Source: an uncultured Opitutales bacterium (GTDB lineage: Bacteria > Verrucomicrobiota > Verrucomicrobiia > Opitutales > Intestinicryptomonadaceae). Taken from it: a stretch of DNA of 17,252 bases. The notes under the pieces were generated by a model. The model was given only the letters and a program-made list of their open reading frames with translations. It did not search any database and was not told the origin of the DNA. Positions 7,071 to 14,481 of the stretch are shown piece after piece (position 1 is the stretch's first letter; each line of letters starts with the position of its first letter). The position numbers were made by a program, and so were the translations under genes. The DNA lies in assembly GCA_900552245.1 (NCBI GenBank), contig URYY01000027.1:1-17252 (forward strand). The letters run 5' to 3'.

Positions 7071-7754
7071 CTATGCGCCATTTAAGGCTAGCTCATAACT
7101 GTCGGCAACTTTAGCGTAAATTTCACGGAGACTCAGCGACGACTCCAAATTCAAGCTAACCCAATGCCTCTTATTCATGTGGTATGCGTTAAAGTAGCTT
7201 TTGCCATCGACAATCTTACCCAGCGCATCAGGCTTTACCCTGAGATTTATCAATTCAATATCTCCCTCAAAATCAAGCCCCAGCTTTTCTGCAGAAATTA
7301 CCATTAGTACCCCGTACCACTTCTTATTATCGCTCCTTCTTAAAACTGCACATTTGGGGAACTTCTCCCACAAAAATTGAGGTTCGTCGCCGTAGGTCTT
7401 CCTTATGTGCAAAATCAATTTGAGCGCACTTTTACTTTTAAAAACCGACTTTTTAAAGCAGTGCAAAGCAATTCTTTCAAGCACAGAGCAGTAAGCTTTG
7501 CGCACTTTATTTACAAGCTCTCCTCTGGCTTCCTCCACAAGGTGCAAGGTGTACTCCTCATCAATATCGCGCTCTATCAATTTTGTTTCGATGTGCCCAT
7601 TCTTAAAAATCTCTACTGTTAGCTCAAATTGACCCTCCAAAATATCCTCCTTGTAGCTATAGCAATTGGCGTAGTGGGAAAAGCCAAATGCCTTCAATGA
7701 ACTAAAGTCGCATTGCATGTCCCTAAAAATTTCATTTACTATGTAGCTTTCCAT
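7071..7754 (-). CDS. MmcQ/YjbR family protein with an added N-terminal domain
   Basis: This 227-residue cytoplasmic protein has two parts. The C-terminal half (about 125-222) is an MmcQ/YjbR domain (PF04237, CyaY-like fold): FLWEKFPKCAVLRRSDNKKWYGVLM, then INLRVKPD and the family block YFNAYHMNKRHWVSLNL (quoted in part). Some family members are described as DNA-binding, but the biochemical role is poorly known. The N-terminal half (about 1-105) contains YKEDILEGQFELTVEIFKNG and DIDEEYTLHLVEEARGELV (again in part). From memory, two-part proteins of this kind also occur in Firmicutes and anaerobes, so this is a recognised architecture and not a new fusion. The gene stands alone on the - strand, and ATG 7754 is the first start of the frame. 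No ribosome site is evident. Confidence 0.85.
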   Translation of the reverse strand: MESYIVNEIFRDMQCDFSSLKAFGFSHYANCYSYKEDILEGQFELTVEIFKNGHIETKLIERDIDEEYTLHLVEEARGELVNKVRKAYCSVLERIALHCFKKSVFKSKSALKLILHIRKTYGDEPQFLWEKFPKCAVLRRSDNKKWYGVLMVISAEKLGLDFEGDIELINLRVKPDALGKIVDGKSYFNAYHMNKRHWVSLNLESSLSLREIYAKVADSYELALNGA

Positions 7755-7925
7755 ATAAAAGCGAGCCTTTCTGCGATGTTTGCGAGTGTCAAGAAAATTG
7801 ATTTGAGGAACTTTAATTCAAGATTTAGTTTAAAAAAATCCGAACTAAACAATTTGAGTAAAAGCAAAGGACATGCGAAAGACTGCTACTTTGGATTAAA
7901 TATTCCAAGCAATCTCAAACTTACA

Positions 7926-7979
7926 TAGAGTTTTCCCCTTCCCTATATTTATGAGCTAACGCAATACGAAAAAACTCTA
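7926..7979. repeat. 9-bp perfect inverted repeat with 36-base spacer
   Basis: TAGAGTTTT (7926-7934) pairs with AAAACTCTA (7971-7979). It sits alone in a non-coding gap, with no T-run of terminator type next to it. Confidence 0.5.
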
Positions 7980-8140
7980 GCCTCAAGAGATTGTTTGAGC
8001 AAAAAACTTTAAAATTATTTAAACTTATGTTAGCTAAAGGCCGAATTAGCCAAGAGACAAATTAAACGCAATAGTTGCAGGTTAAAAAATAAAAAAACAT
8101 CCTCACCTAAGCTTGCCCTAAGAGCCGAGCTTACCCATGC

Positions 8141-8167
8141 AAAAAAAAGCGCGGCAATATTCCGCGC
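8141..8167 (-). terminator. Rho-independent terminator of the efflux operon
   Basis: On the - strand GCGCGG (8167-8162) pairs with CCGCGC (8154-8149) around a 7-base loop and is followed by eight T residues. It lies 34 bases after the outer-membrane channel stop codon. Confidence 0.95.
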
Positions 8168-8200
8168 CCCAAAAAAATAGATGAAAAACTAGATTTCTAA

Positions 8201-9580
8201 TCAAGAGTTGGGACTCTGCTTTGGGATTTCCCCGCCGATTAAGTAACTTATAGTTGCCAGTGCGTCCTGACAATCGTACTTGGCGCTCACTACATCAGCC
8301 TGAGCCGAAGTGTAGGAAACTTGGGCGTCAGTTCTTTCAAGAGACGAAGCCTTGCCTACATTAAAGCGCTCAGTAACCAAATCCAAATTCTCCTTTGCAA
8401 CCTTTTCCGACGACAGCGCCAAATCATATTGCTTTTTTGATTTTTTCAAGTTTAGACAAGCCGTCGTGAGCTTTGCATAAATGTCTTGCTCGTATTCCGA
8501 AATTTTGCTGCGCGAACTTCTCAATAGGGCAACGGCCTGCTTTATCGCGTTAATATTTCTATTGCCGTTAAATATGTTCTGAACTAAGTCGGCACCACCT
8601 GCGACATTCCAAATCGCGGGCCACCCCGAGCTTATGCCCGACACAAACGCCTCTGCATTCAAGCTTATTGTTGGGTATAGATTCGCGATTTGCTCGTCTA
8701 TGTATTTGCTGGCGCCCTCGGCGTTAGCATAGAGCGCTCCCAATGCAGGATCCTGCTTCTTTGCAAGAGTCATAAGCTCGTCAACGCCCATTTTAACGTC
8801 CTGCATATTGCCCTCGCCCGTGGCAAACTTAAACGCCCTGTCAAAGCCCAGGGCCTTCACCAAATTTGCCCGCGCTATACTTACGTCGTTTGAAGTTGTA
8901 ACCTGGTCCAATACCGAGGCGTCGTAGTCAACCCTAGCCTTTGAGCAATCGTATTTTGTAGCCTTGCCGTACTCGAACTTTGCGAGCATGTGGTCAAGAT
9001 GCTCCTTGTACTGCATGACGGCCTGCTCTGCTACGATGTTTAGTTCAATGCACCTCTTTAGCTCAAAGAAGGCCTGCCTCACGGTATAGACGGTGTTTAT
9101 TTCGGCAAGATAAAGTTCCTTTTCGGCTGCAATCACATTTTGAATCTGCTGAGCTACTCTAGCATCTGTCTTTCCGAAATCGTATATCAGAAGTTTGAAA
9201 TCTATGCCGCCGTAGCCGTTGCCCTTCATTGAGCCGGACTGCGGGCGCTTTTGCAGGTTGTCCGTGGCCTCTTCAAAACCTATGCCGTTTATATCCACTG
9301 TCGGCAGATAATCCGCCTTGACAATTTTTAAATCAAGCGGGGCTGAAACCAAGTTCTGCCTAGCCTGAAATACCGTCGGGCTAGCTTTGAGAGCAATCTG
9401 CTCTAGATCCGATAGCGAGTAAGTTTCGCCCTCCTTCATTCCGAGCTCAAGGGGCGTTACGGTGCGCTCTCCCGGCAGGCGCGAATCCTGCGACTGGGCC
9501 TCTCTAGCCTCCTCCACTGTAGAACATGCGCTGGCGAAAGCCAGTGCAGCTGCCATTAGATATGCAAAGAAGTTTTTCAT
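8201..9580 (-). CDS. Outer-membrane efflux channel lipoprotein (TolC/OprM-like)
   Basis: This 459-residue protein is the outer-membrane exit duct of the RND pump encoded just upstream. A signal peptide (MKNFFAYLMAAALAFASAC) ends at Cys19 in ASAC, a near-lipobox; Ala at -3 is a looser match than the usual Leu, so lipid attachment is likely but not certain. Two outer-membrane efflux repeats follow, at about 48-240 and 258-445, rich in long amphipathic helices such as INTVYTVRQAFFELKRCIEL and DIYAKLTTACLNLKKSKKQY. The second repeat carries the family-type LVTERFNVGKASSLERTDAQ. The length is normal for the family. The start codon overlaps the pump stop as ATGA (9577-9580), indicating translational coupling. 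It is the last gene of the operon, with a strong terminator after it. Confidence 0.93.
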   Translation of the reverse strand: MKNFFAYLMAAALAFASACSTVEEAREAQSQDSRLPGERTVTPLELGMKEGETYSLSDLEQIALKASPTVFQARQNLVSAPLDLKIVKADYLPTVDINGIGFEEATDNLQKRPQSGSMKGNGYGGIDFKLLIYDFGKTDARVAQQIQNVIAAEKELYLAEINTVYTVRQAFFELKRCIELNIVAEQAVMQYKEHLDHMLAKFEYGKATKYDCSKARVDYDASVLDQVTTSNDVSIARANLVKALGFDRAFKFATGEGNMQDVKMGVDELMTLAKKQDPALGALYANAEGASKYIDEQIANLYPTISLNAEAFVSGISSGWPAIWNVAGGADLVQNIFNGNRNINAIKQAVALLRSSRSKISEYEQDIYAKLTTACLNLKKSKKQYDLALSSEKVAKENLDLVTERFNVGKASSLERTDAQVSYTSAQADVVSAKYDCQDALATISYLIGGEIPKQSPNS

Positions 9581-12500
9581 CTCATTCTTATCCCAACCTT
9601 TTTATTTGTAGACTCGCGAATAGTCTGGACAAGCGCGTACAAACATGGCGTCATCACGATTCCTAAGAAGGTCGCCATAAGCATTCCCGAAAAGGTTGTG
9701 ATACCTATAGCCCTTCTGCTTGCGGCGCCCGCGCCGGTTGCCAAAACTAGCGGAAGAACGCCAAATACGAATGAAAGGGCAGTCATCATAACCGCTCTAA
9801 AGCGCTGCGATGCGCCGTTTACGGCGGCCTCGTATATGGGCACGCCCTGCTCGCGCTCCTGCTTTGAAAATTCGACCATAAGAATTGCATTTTTCGCCGT
9901 CAGCCCCACTAGCATAACCATGCCAAGCTGCGCGTATATGCTGAAAGTCTCGCCCGTTATCAGAAGGCCTATTATGGCTCCGAGAATCGGCGTTGCCACA
10001 GTCATCATTATGGGAATTGGAATAGTCCAGCTCTCGTATTGCGCCACAAGGAACAAGTAGGCAAAGGTTATTGCAAGAGCCATAAGCTGCAATATTTTAT
10101 TTTCGTTTTGCTTTTCCTGATAACTCATGCCGGTCCAAGCTATCTCATAGCCGAAAGGCAACTTTATATTTTCGATTTTTCTCATTATTTCTCCGCTTGA
10201 TACGGAAGAGTCAACCATCACGTTTATGTCGGTAGAGAGCAGCTTGTTAAACATATTAATCTGCTTTGGAGCCGAAGTGAAGCGAGCGCTTGCTACAGTG
10301 CTTAAAGGCGTCATCTGCCCGTCGGAGGTTGGAACTTGCAGCTCCATTATATCGCGCAAGCCGGAGCGCATTCCCTTGTCGGCCTGCATATTAACTTCAA
10401 AGACATCTCCCAAAATATTGAAGTCGTTTATGTAGTAAGAGGCGATGTTGCTTTGTATTGTCGAAAATATAGTACTTACCGGTATTCTCAGAGACTCCGC
10501 CTTCTCGCGGTCTATCTCCAAATTGAGCTGCGGAATGAGGCTGGAATTGGTAGTCATAGAGCTTATTACTCCCGGAAAATCTCCGATTTGCGCTGCAAGC
10601 TTTGCCGCGTTTTTCATAAGCTCGTTTGTATCGACATCTCCGGAGGCGGTGAGCGCAAAACTTATGCCGCCCGTCATACCAAGGCCCATAATTGCAGGCG
10701 GAGTAAAGCATATAATTCTGGCCTCGGGCAGTTTTTGCGACAGATCCTGAACTTTCTTTACTATGGCATCGAGCTGCAAATCCGCCGTCGTGCGTTTATC
10801 CCAGGGGTCCAGCTTTATGATGACCATTGCCGTATTTTCGCCGTCGCCGCTAATTCTGCCGACGCCGTTTACAATCATATAGTCCTTGACCCCGTCAATT
10901 TTGCTCACCAAATCCGAGAACTTGGCGGTAGTCTGCATAGTTCTTGCCAAGGTTGCACCCGGCGGAAGCTCTATGTCGCACATAATAGTGCCCTTGTCCT
11001 CCTTGGGTATGAAGGAGGAGTTTATCTTCCCGAACAGGAAGTAAGAAATTGCGACTATGGCGCAGAATATCACAAATGTAATTGCAATCCTGCGCGCGAG
11101 CATTCTCACAATTCCAACATAGGCCGACTTGCCGGAATTTAATAAAAAGTTTACGGGCTTAAAGAGCCTTCTTTCGCTCTCATTCGGCGCCTTTAACATT
11201 ATGGCGCAGAGCGCCGGACTGAGAGTGAGCGCAATGAGAGTTGATATTGAAAGCGCTATGCACATCACAACCGCAAATTGAGTGTAAATCTCGCCCACCA
11301 TGCCACCGTAAAACGCAAGCGGAACGTAGCAGGCAATCGTAACGAGAGTAGTTGCTATGACAGCCCCCGTTATCTGCTTCATAGACTTTATGCTGGCGGT
11401 CTTTGCATCAAGCTTGTACTTGTGCATTACAGACTGGCAGTTTTCAACAACCACTATAGCATCGTCAACAAGCGAGCCTATTACGAGTATAAGCCCGAAC
11501 ATAGTGAGCAAATTTATAGTGTAATCCAAGGCGTACATTGCCGTGAAAGTGCCGACTAGCGATATGGGAATTGCAATCGATGGAATTAGCGTCGCGCGCC
11601 AATCCTGCAAAAATAGGTAGGTTATTAAAATAACCAACACCAGCGCCGAAATTAAGGTCGTTACAATTTCCTCCATCGATATTACGATAAATTCCGTCGG
11701 GTCGTACGCTATGTTCCAGGTCACGCCCTCCGGGAACGACCTCGCCAAGCGCTCAAGCTCGGCCTTCACCAAATTTATCGTCTGCAGGGCGTTTGCGTCG
11801 TTTGTCCTGTGCACGCCCAGGCCAACCGAACTCTTTCCGTTAAAAAAGCAACTCTGGCTGTAGGATTCAGCGCCGAGTTCCACGCGCGCAATATCCTTCA
11901 GGCGCAATATATTTCCGTCGGAGTCGCTTCTGACAATTATATTTTCAAACTCCTCGACAGTTTTCAAGCGCCCCTTTATATCCACTTTAAACTGTACGAA
12001 GTCGTTGCCGCCCTCCGAACCAATAGTGCCTGCCGCAGCCTGCAGATTTTGGCTTTCAACGGCGCTTTTTATGTCGTCTGTGGAAAGGCCCAAGCCGCCC
12101 ATTCTTATTGGGTCTATCCAAATTCTCATAGAGTATATCTTGCCGCCAAAAGCGTCGGCCGATGAAACTCCGTCAACGCGGCTTATCGCGTCTGCTATAA
12201 CGGTGGAGGCGTAGTTATTTAACTCCATTTCGGACATATTCACGCCGTCAGTCTGCAACTGGAACATCGCAAGCAGATCTCCGGAGCGCTTTCTGACATT
12301 TATGCCCGTCCGCTGCACTTCACTTGGCAGCTTCGCCTCCGAGCGCTTTACGGCGTTTTGAACTTCAACCATCGCGATATCCTGATTTGTGCCCGTCTTG
12401 AAAGTTAGCGAGCAAGAATATGCGCCGGTATTGGAGCATTCCGAATTAAAGTAGAGCAAATTCTCCAGTCCGTTTAACTCCGACTCAAGAACCAGCGCCA

Positions 12501-12684
12501 CGGTGTCTCGCAATACCTCCGCGCTCGCTCCGCTGTAAGTTGCCGAAACTCTTATTTGCGGCGGAGATATCTCGGGATACTCCGCTATTGGCAATTTAAA
12601 AATTGTAAGAGCTCCCGTTATTACAAGCAGCAAACTTATTACCGCCGCAAACCTGGGGTGCTCGATAAAGAACTTTGAAAACAT
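9577..12684 (-). CDS. RND multidrug efflux pump, HAE-1 (AcrB-like) family
   Basis: This 1035-residue inner-membrane proton/drug antiporter has the AcrB layout: two six-helix membrane halves, each with a large periplasmic loop (about 30-335 and 555-865). The proton relay is intact: Asp407-Asp408 in VIGSLVDDAIVVVEN (helix 4), and Lys931 in GLTAKNAILMVEF (helix 10), matching AcrB Lys940. The N-terminus FFIEHPRFAAVISLLL and the block LPIAEYPEISPP are typical of the HAE-1 group. Length fits, with no frameshift. Two cysteines, Cys83 and Cys91, flank a turn in the first porter subdomain. The gene begins 4 bases after the adaptor stop, with GGAG about 7 bases before ATG 12684, and overlaps the next gene by 4 bases. 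Drugs, bile salts or detergents are likely substrates, but the actual range cannot be read from sequence. Confidence 0.97.
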   Translation of the reverse strand: MFSKFFIEHPRFAAVISLLLVITGALTIFKLPIAEYPEISPPQIRVSATYSGASAEVLRDTVALVLESELNGLENLLYFNSECSNTGAYSCSLTFKTGTNQDIAMVEVQNAVKRSEAKLPSEVQRTGINVRKRSGDLLAMFQLQTDGVNMSEMELNNYASTVIADAISRVDGVSSADAFGGKIYSMRIWIDPIRMGGLGLSTDDIKSAVESQNLQAAAGTIGSEGGNDFVQFKVDIKGRLKTVEEFENIIVRSDSDGNILRLKDIARVELGAESYSQSCFFNGKSSVGLGVHRTNDANALQTINLVKAELERLARSFPEGVTWNIAYDPTEFIVISMEEIVTTLISALVLVILITYLFLQDWRATLIPSIAIPISLVGTFTAMYALDYTINLLTMFGLILVIGSLVDDAIVVVENCQSVMHKYKLDAKTASIKSMKQITGAVIATTLVTIACYVPLAFYGGMVGEIYTQFAVVMCIALSISTLIALTLSPALCAIMLKAPNESERRLFKPVNFLLNSGKSAYVGIVRMLARRIAITFVIFCAIVAISYFLFGKINSSFIPKEDKGTIMCDIELPPGATLARTMQTTAKFSDLVSKIDGVKDYMIVNGVGRISGDGENTAMVIIKLDPWDKRTTADLQLDAIVKKVQDLSQKLPEARIICFTPPAIMGLGMTGGISFALTASGDVDTNELMKNAAKLAAQIGDFPGVISSMTTNSSLIPQLNLEIDREKAESLRIPVSTIFSTIQSNIASYYINDFNILGDVFEVNMQADKGMRSGLRDIMELQVPTSDGQMTPLSTVASARFTSAPKQINMFNKLLSTDINVMVDSSVSSGEIMRKIENIKLPFGYEIAWTGMSYQEKQNENKILQLMALAITFAYLFLVAQYESWTIPIPIMMTVATPILGAIIGLLITGETFSIYAQLGMVMLVGLTAKNAILMVEFSKQEREQGVPIYEAAVNGASQRFRAVMMTALSFVFGVLPLVLATGAGAASRRAIGITTFSGMLMATFLGIVMTPCLYALVQTIRESTNKKVGIRMR

Positions 12685-12688
12685 CTCC

Positions 12689-13771
12689 CTACTCCACTAC
12701 ATTTACTTTCACATTCTCTATTATCTTGTGAGGTCCGTCGCTCACAACCCTATCTCCGACAGCCAGCCCAGAATCTATAAACTGCACATCGCCTATGGTC
12801 CTGCCCAAAACGACGTTTCGCCTGCTCGGGATATTGTCCTTGTCGAGCACATACACGTATGAGGACTCCTCGTCGTGCATGAGGGCTGTGGCGGGTATTG
12901 ACACCTTCTGCTTTTCCTTTTTGTTCTGCAGATACACCGCTACAGTGTTGTTGGGCAAAAGCCGCGAATTTGGGTTTTTAAATTTTGCGAATACCAAAAT
13001 CGTGTCGGTAGTTCTAACAGCCTCATTATTCACAAATTCAATTTCGCCCTCGTCCTCGTAAAAAGTTCCGTCTGCGAGTTTAATCTTCACGGTGCAATTT
13101 GACATCAAGCCCTTTATATCGGTAAAATTCTTCAAGAAATCGCGGCTGCTCATCGAAAACTTCAGGCGGATGGGATCGAGCTGCACGATTGTTGCAAGCA
13201 CTCCGGAAGACGGGGTTATGTAGTTGCCCTCCGTGTAATTCGTAAGCCCTATGGCCCCCGATATGGGAGAGTAAATTTTGCAGTGCTTTAAGTCGTCCTC
13301 AGCCAAAATAATATCGGCCTGAGCCCCCCACAGAGACGCTTGGTAAGATTTGTATTGGCTCAGGGCGCTCTCCATCTCGTCCTTTGTAGAGACGCCTTTT
13401 TTAAATAGTTCATTGGTTCTCTCGTAGTCGTTTTTAGCGTATATTAGCTTTGCCTCATACTCGGCGATTTTTGCCTGATCGCTCTTGAGAGTTGCCGCGT
13501 AGCGGGTGTCGTCAAAAGTATAGAGAAGTTGCCCCTCTTTCACATAGTCGCCCTCCTTAAAGCCCACCTGCATGAGGTCTGCGGATATTCTAGATACTAT
13601 GTTGACTGTTGAAATCGGGATAATCTGCCCAGTGTATCTGTAAACCTCAATTTCATTTGCCAGCTTTGCCTCGGCAACGGGAACCGAAATTTTTGCCCCT
13701 TGGTTTTCCTGCGCCGACAAAATCGGCGAAGCCGCTAATAAAAGTAATAAAAAAACCTTCAGTCTATTCAT
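12689..13771 (-). CDS. RND efflux periplasmic adaptor (membrane fusion protein, AcrA-like)
   Basis: This 360-residue exported protein links the RND pump to the outer-membrane channel. The signal peptide (1-20) ends at LSA-QEN, a type I cleavage site, so unlike AcrA it shows no lipobox. Domains follow family order: membrane-proximal strand (29-60), first half of the lipoyl-like domain with GFKEGDYVKEGQLLYTFDD (about 72-92), a short alpha-hairpin (about 95-160), second lipoyl half with HCKIYSPISGAIGLTNYTEG (about 167-186), beta-barrel (about 200-285) and C-terminal membrane-proximal domain (to 358). Length is typical. Its ATG overlaps the marR stop (ATGA, 13768-13771), preceded by a GAAAGG ribosome site. 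It belongs to the four-gene efflux operon. Confidence 0.95.
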   Translation of the reverse strand: MNRLKVFLLLLLAASPILSAQENQGAKISVPVAEAKLANEIEVYRYTGQIIPISTVNIVSRISADLMQVGFKEGDYVKEGQLLYTFDDTRYAATLKSDQAKIAEYEAKLIYAKNDYERTNELFKKGVSTKDEMESALSQYKSYQASLWGAQADIILAEDDLKHCKIYSPISGAIGLTNYTEGNYITPSSGVLATIVQLDPIRLKFSMSSRDFLKNFTDIKGLMSNCTVKIKLADGTFYEDEGEIEFVNNEAVRTTDTILVFAKFKNPNSRLLPNNTVAVYLQNKKEKQKVSIPATALMHDEESSYVYVLDKDNIPSRRNVVLGRTIGDVQFIDSGLAVGDRVVSDGPHKIIENVKVNVVE

Positions 13772-14211
13772 GACAACCTTTCGGACAAGCCTCCATATAT
13801 CTTGTTTAAAACCTTGTGCATCGCCGCCTTATCCTCCTGCGGCAAAGCGTCGAAAATAGGAACTATGTATTTCTTTTCCAGGGCAAGGACGGAAGAATTA
13901 ATCCCCTTTAATTTCTCGGTGGGCTCAATTACGACAACGCGCCTGTCTCCATCTGAAATCTTCTTTGTGAGATATCCGCATCTGACAAGGCGGGCAACCG
14001 TCTGCGTAGCGGAGCTTCTGGACATTCTAAAATGCCTTATTATGTCGCCCAACATAACGCCGCCGCTGGTTCCGACGTAATACATTATATCCAACTGATT
14101 CATCGTAAAACCCGCCAGCTGCCTCTTGTCTTTAAGCAGTATAAAGCGCTTCATCTCCTCCGAACAGGCATGAAGCAACTTTAAGGTATCCTCTCCACTT
14201 GGAACATCCAT
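13768..14211 (-). CDS. MarR-family transcriptional regulator of the efflux operon
   Basis: This 147-residue protein is a MarR-type winged-helix dimer. The DNA-binding domain spans about 36-105: helix-turn-helix LGDIIRHFRMSRSSATQTVA (54-73, in which SRSSATQTVARL is the recognition helix) and a wing with DGDRRVVVIEPTEK (87-100) carrying the family Asp-x-Arg-Arg motif. The flanking helices (5-30 and 105-147) would form the dimer interface. It is the first gene of the efflux operon and overlaps the adaptor start, so it most likely represses its own operon and is released by a pump substrate; this is inferred from position. ATG 14211 is supported by a good ribosome site, GGAGAG (14222-14217 on the - strand). 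Confidence 0.93.
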   Translation of the reverse strand: MDVPSGEDTLKLLHACSEEMKRFILLKDKRQLAGFTMNQLDIMYYVGTSGGVMLGDIIRHFRMSRSSATQTVARLVRCGYLTKKISDGDRRVVVIEPTEKLKGINSSVLALEKKYIVPIFDALPQEDKAAMHKVLNKIYGGLSERLS

Positions 14212-14481
14212 ACAAACTCTCCAAACATATATAAAACCTCAAACGCAAAATTAAGCGCGAAAGTTTCAGGACAAAAAAAAGTTTTTTTTAAGCCCTGTCA
14301 AGACGTATTTATTTAGAAACATAAACATTTTATTTTACAATATGGCAAACCCCAATAGAAGCCAAGTTCTGACTAAATATATTTCTTGAAAAAATTATCA
14401 AAATATCGATTATGTATCTGAGTCTCCGGAACTATCCAAAGTTTTTTGGTCAGCTTGCGGAGGCGCAAAATTAATCACGGT
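14212..14481. other. Divergent regulatory region between marR operon and corC-like gene
   Basis: These 270 bases must hold the promoters of both flanking genes. Reading leftward there is a perfect -35 box TTGACA (14301-14296), but the -10 position falls in a T-run, so no normal -10 is seen. An A8-G-T8 inverted repeat (14273-14289) lies just where a repressor could block that promoter. Reading rightward, TTGAAA (14386-14391) and TTATGT (14410-14415) are 18 bases apart and could serve the corC-like gene. I see no gene here. Confidence 0.45.
14273..14301 (-). promoter_or_regulatory. Candidate promoter and operator of the efflux operon
   Basis: A consensus TTGACA (14301-14296) is followed by an A8-G-T8 palindrome (14273-14289) in the spacer and -10 area. 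The missing TATAAT-like box is the main weakness. MarR binding here is inferred only from position. Confidence 0.3.

Larger units (their letters stand above)
7755..8200. other. Intergenic region between the MmcQ-like gene and the efflux operon end; no gene seen
   Basis: The 446 bases are AT-rich. They hold an inverted repeat TAGAGTTTT/AAAACTCTA (7926-7934 with 7971-7979), a second pair AGCTAAC/GTTAGCT (7954-7960 with 8029-8035), a direct repeat AACGCAATA (from 7958 and from 8065), and the leftward terminator of the efflux operon near 8141-8167. A 50-codon + strand frame from ATG 7776 has no recognisable product. Confidence 0.6.

Noticed and set aside
7787..7792. TTGACA on the - strand upstream of the MmcQ-like gene
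   Set aside because: The sequence 17 bases downstream is AAGGCT, with no -10 likeness, and TTATAT occurs only much too far away.
7776..7928. 50-codon + strand frame in the gap before the efflux operon
   Set aside because: There is no ribosome site and no recognisable motif, and its longer form overlaps the MmcQ-like gene antisense.
10336..11142. 268-codon open frame on the + strand
   Set aside because: It is antisense to the RND pump, whose - strand protein is complete and clearly conserved. The + product matches no family and reads like a shadow rich in His, Arg and Cys.
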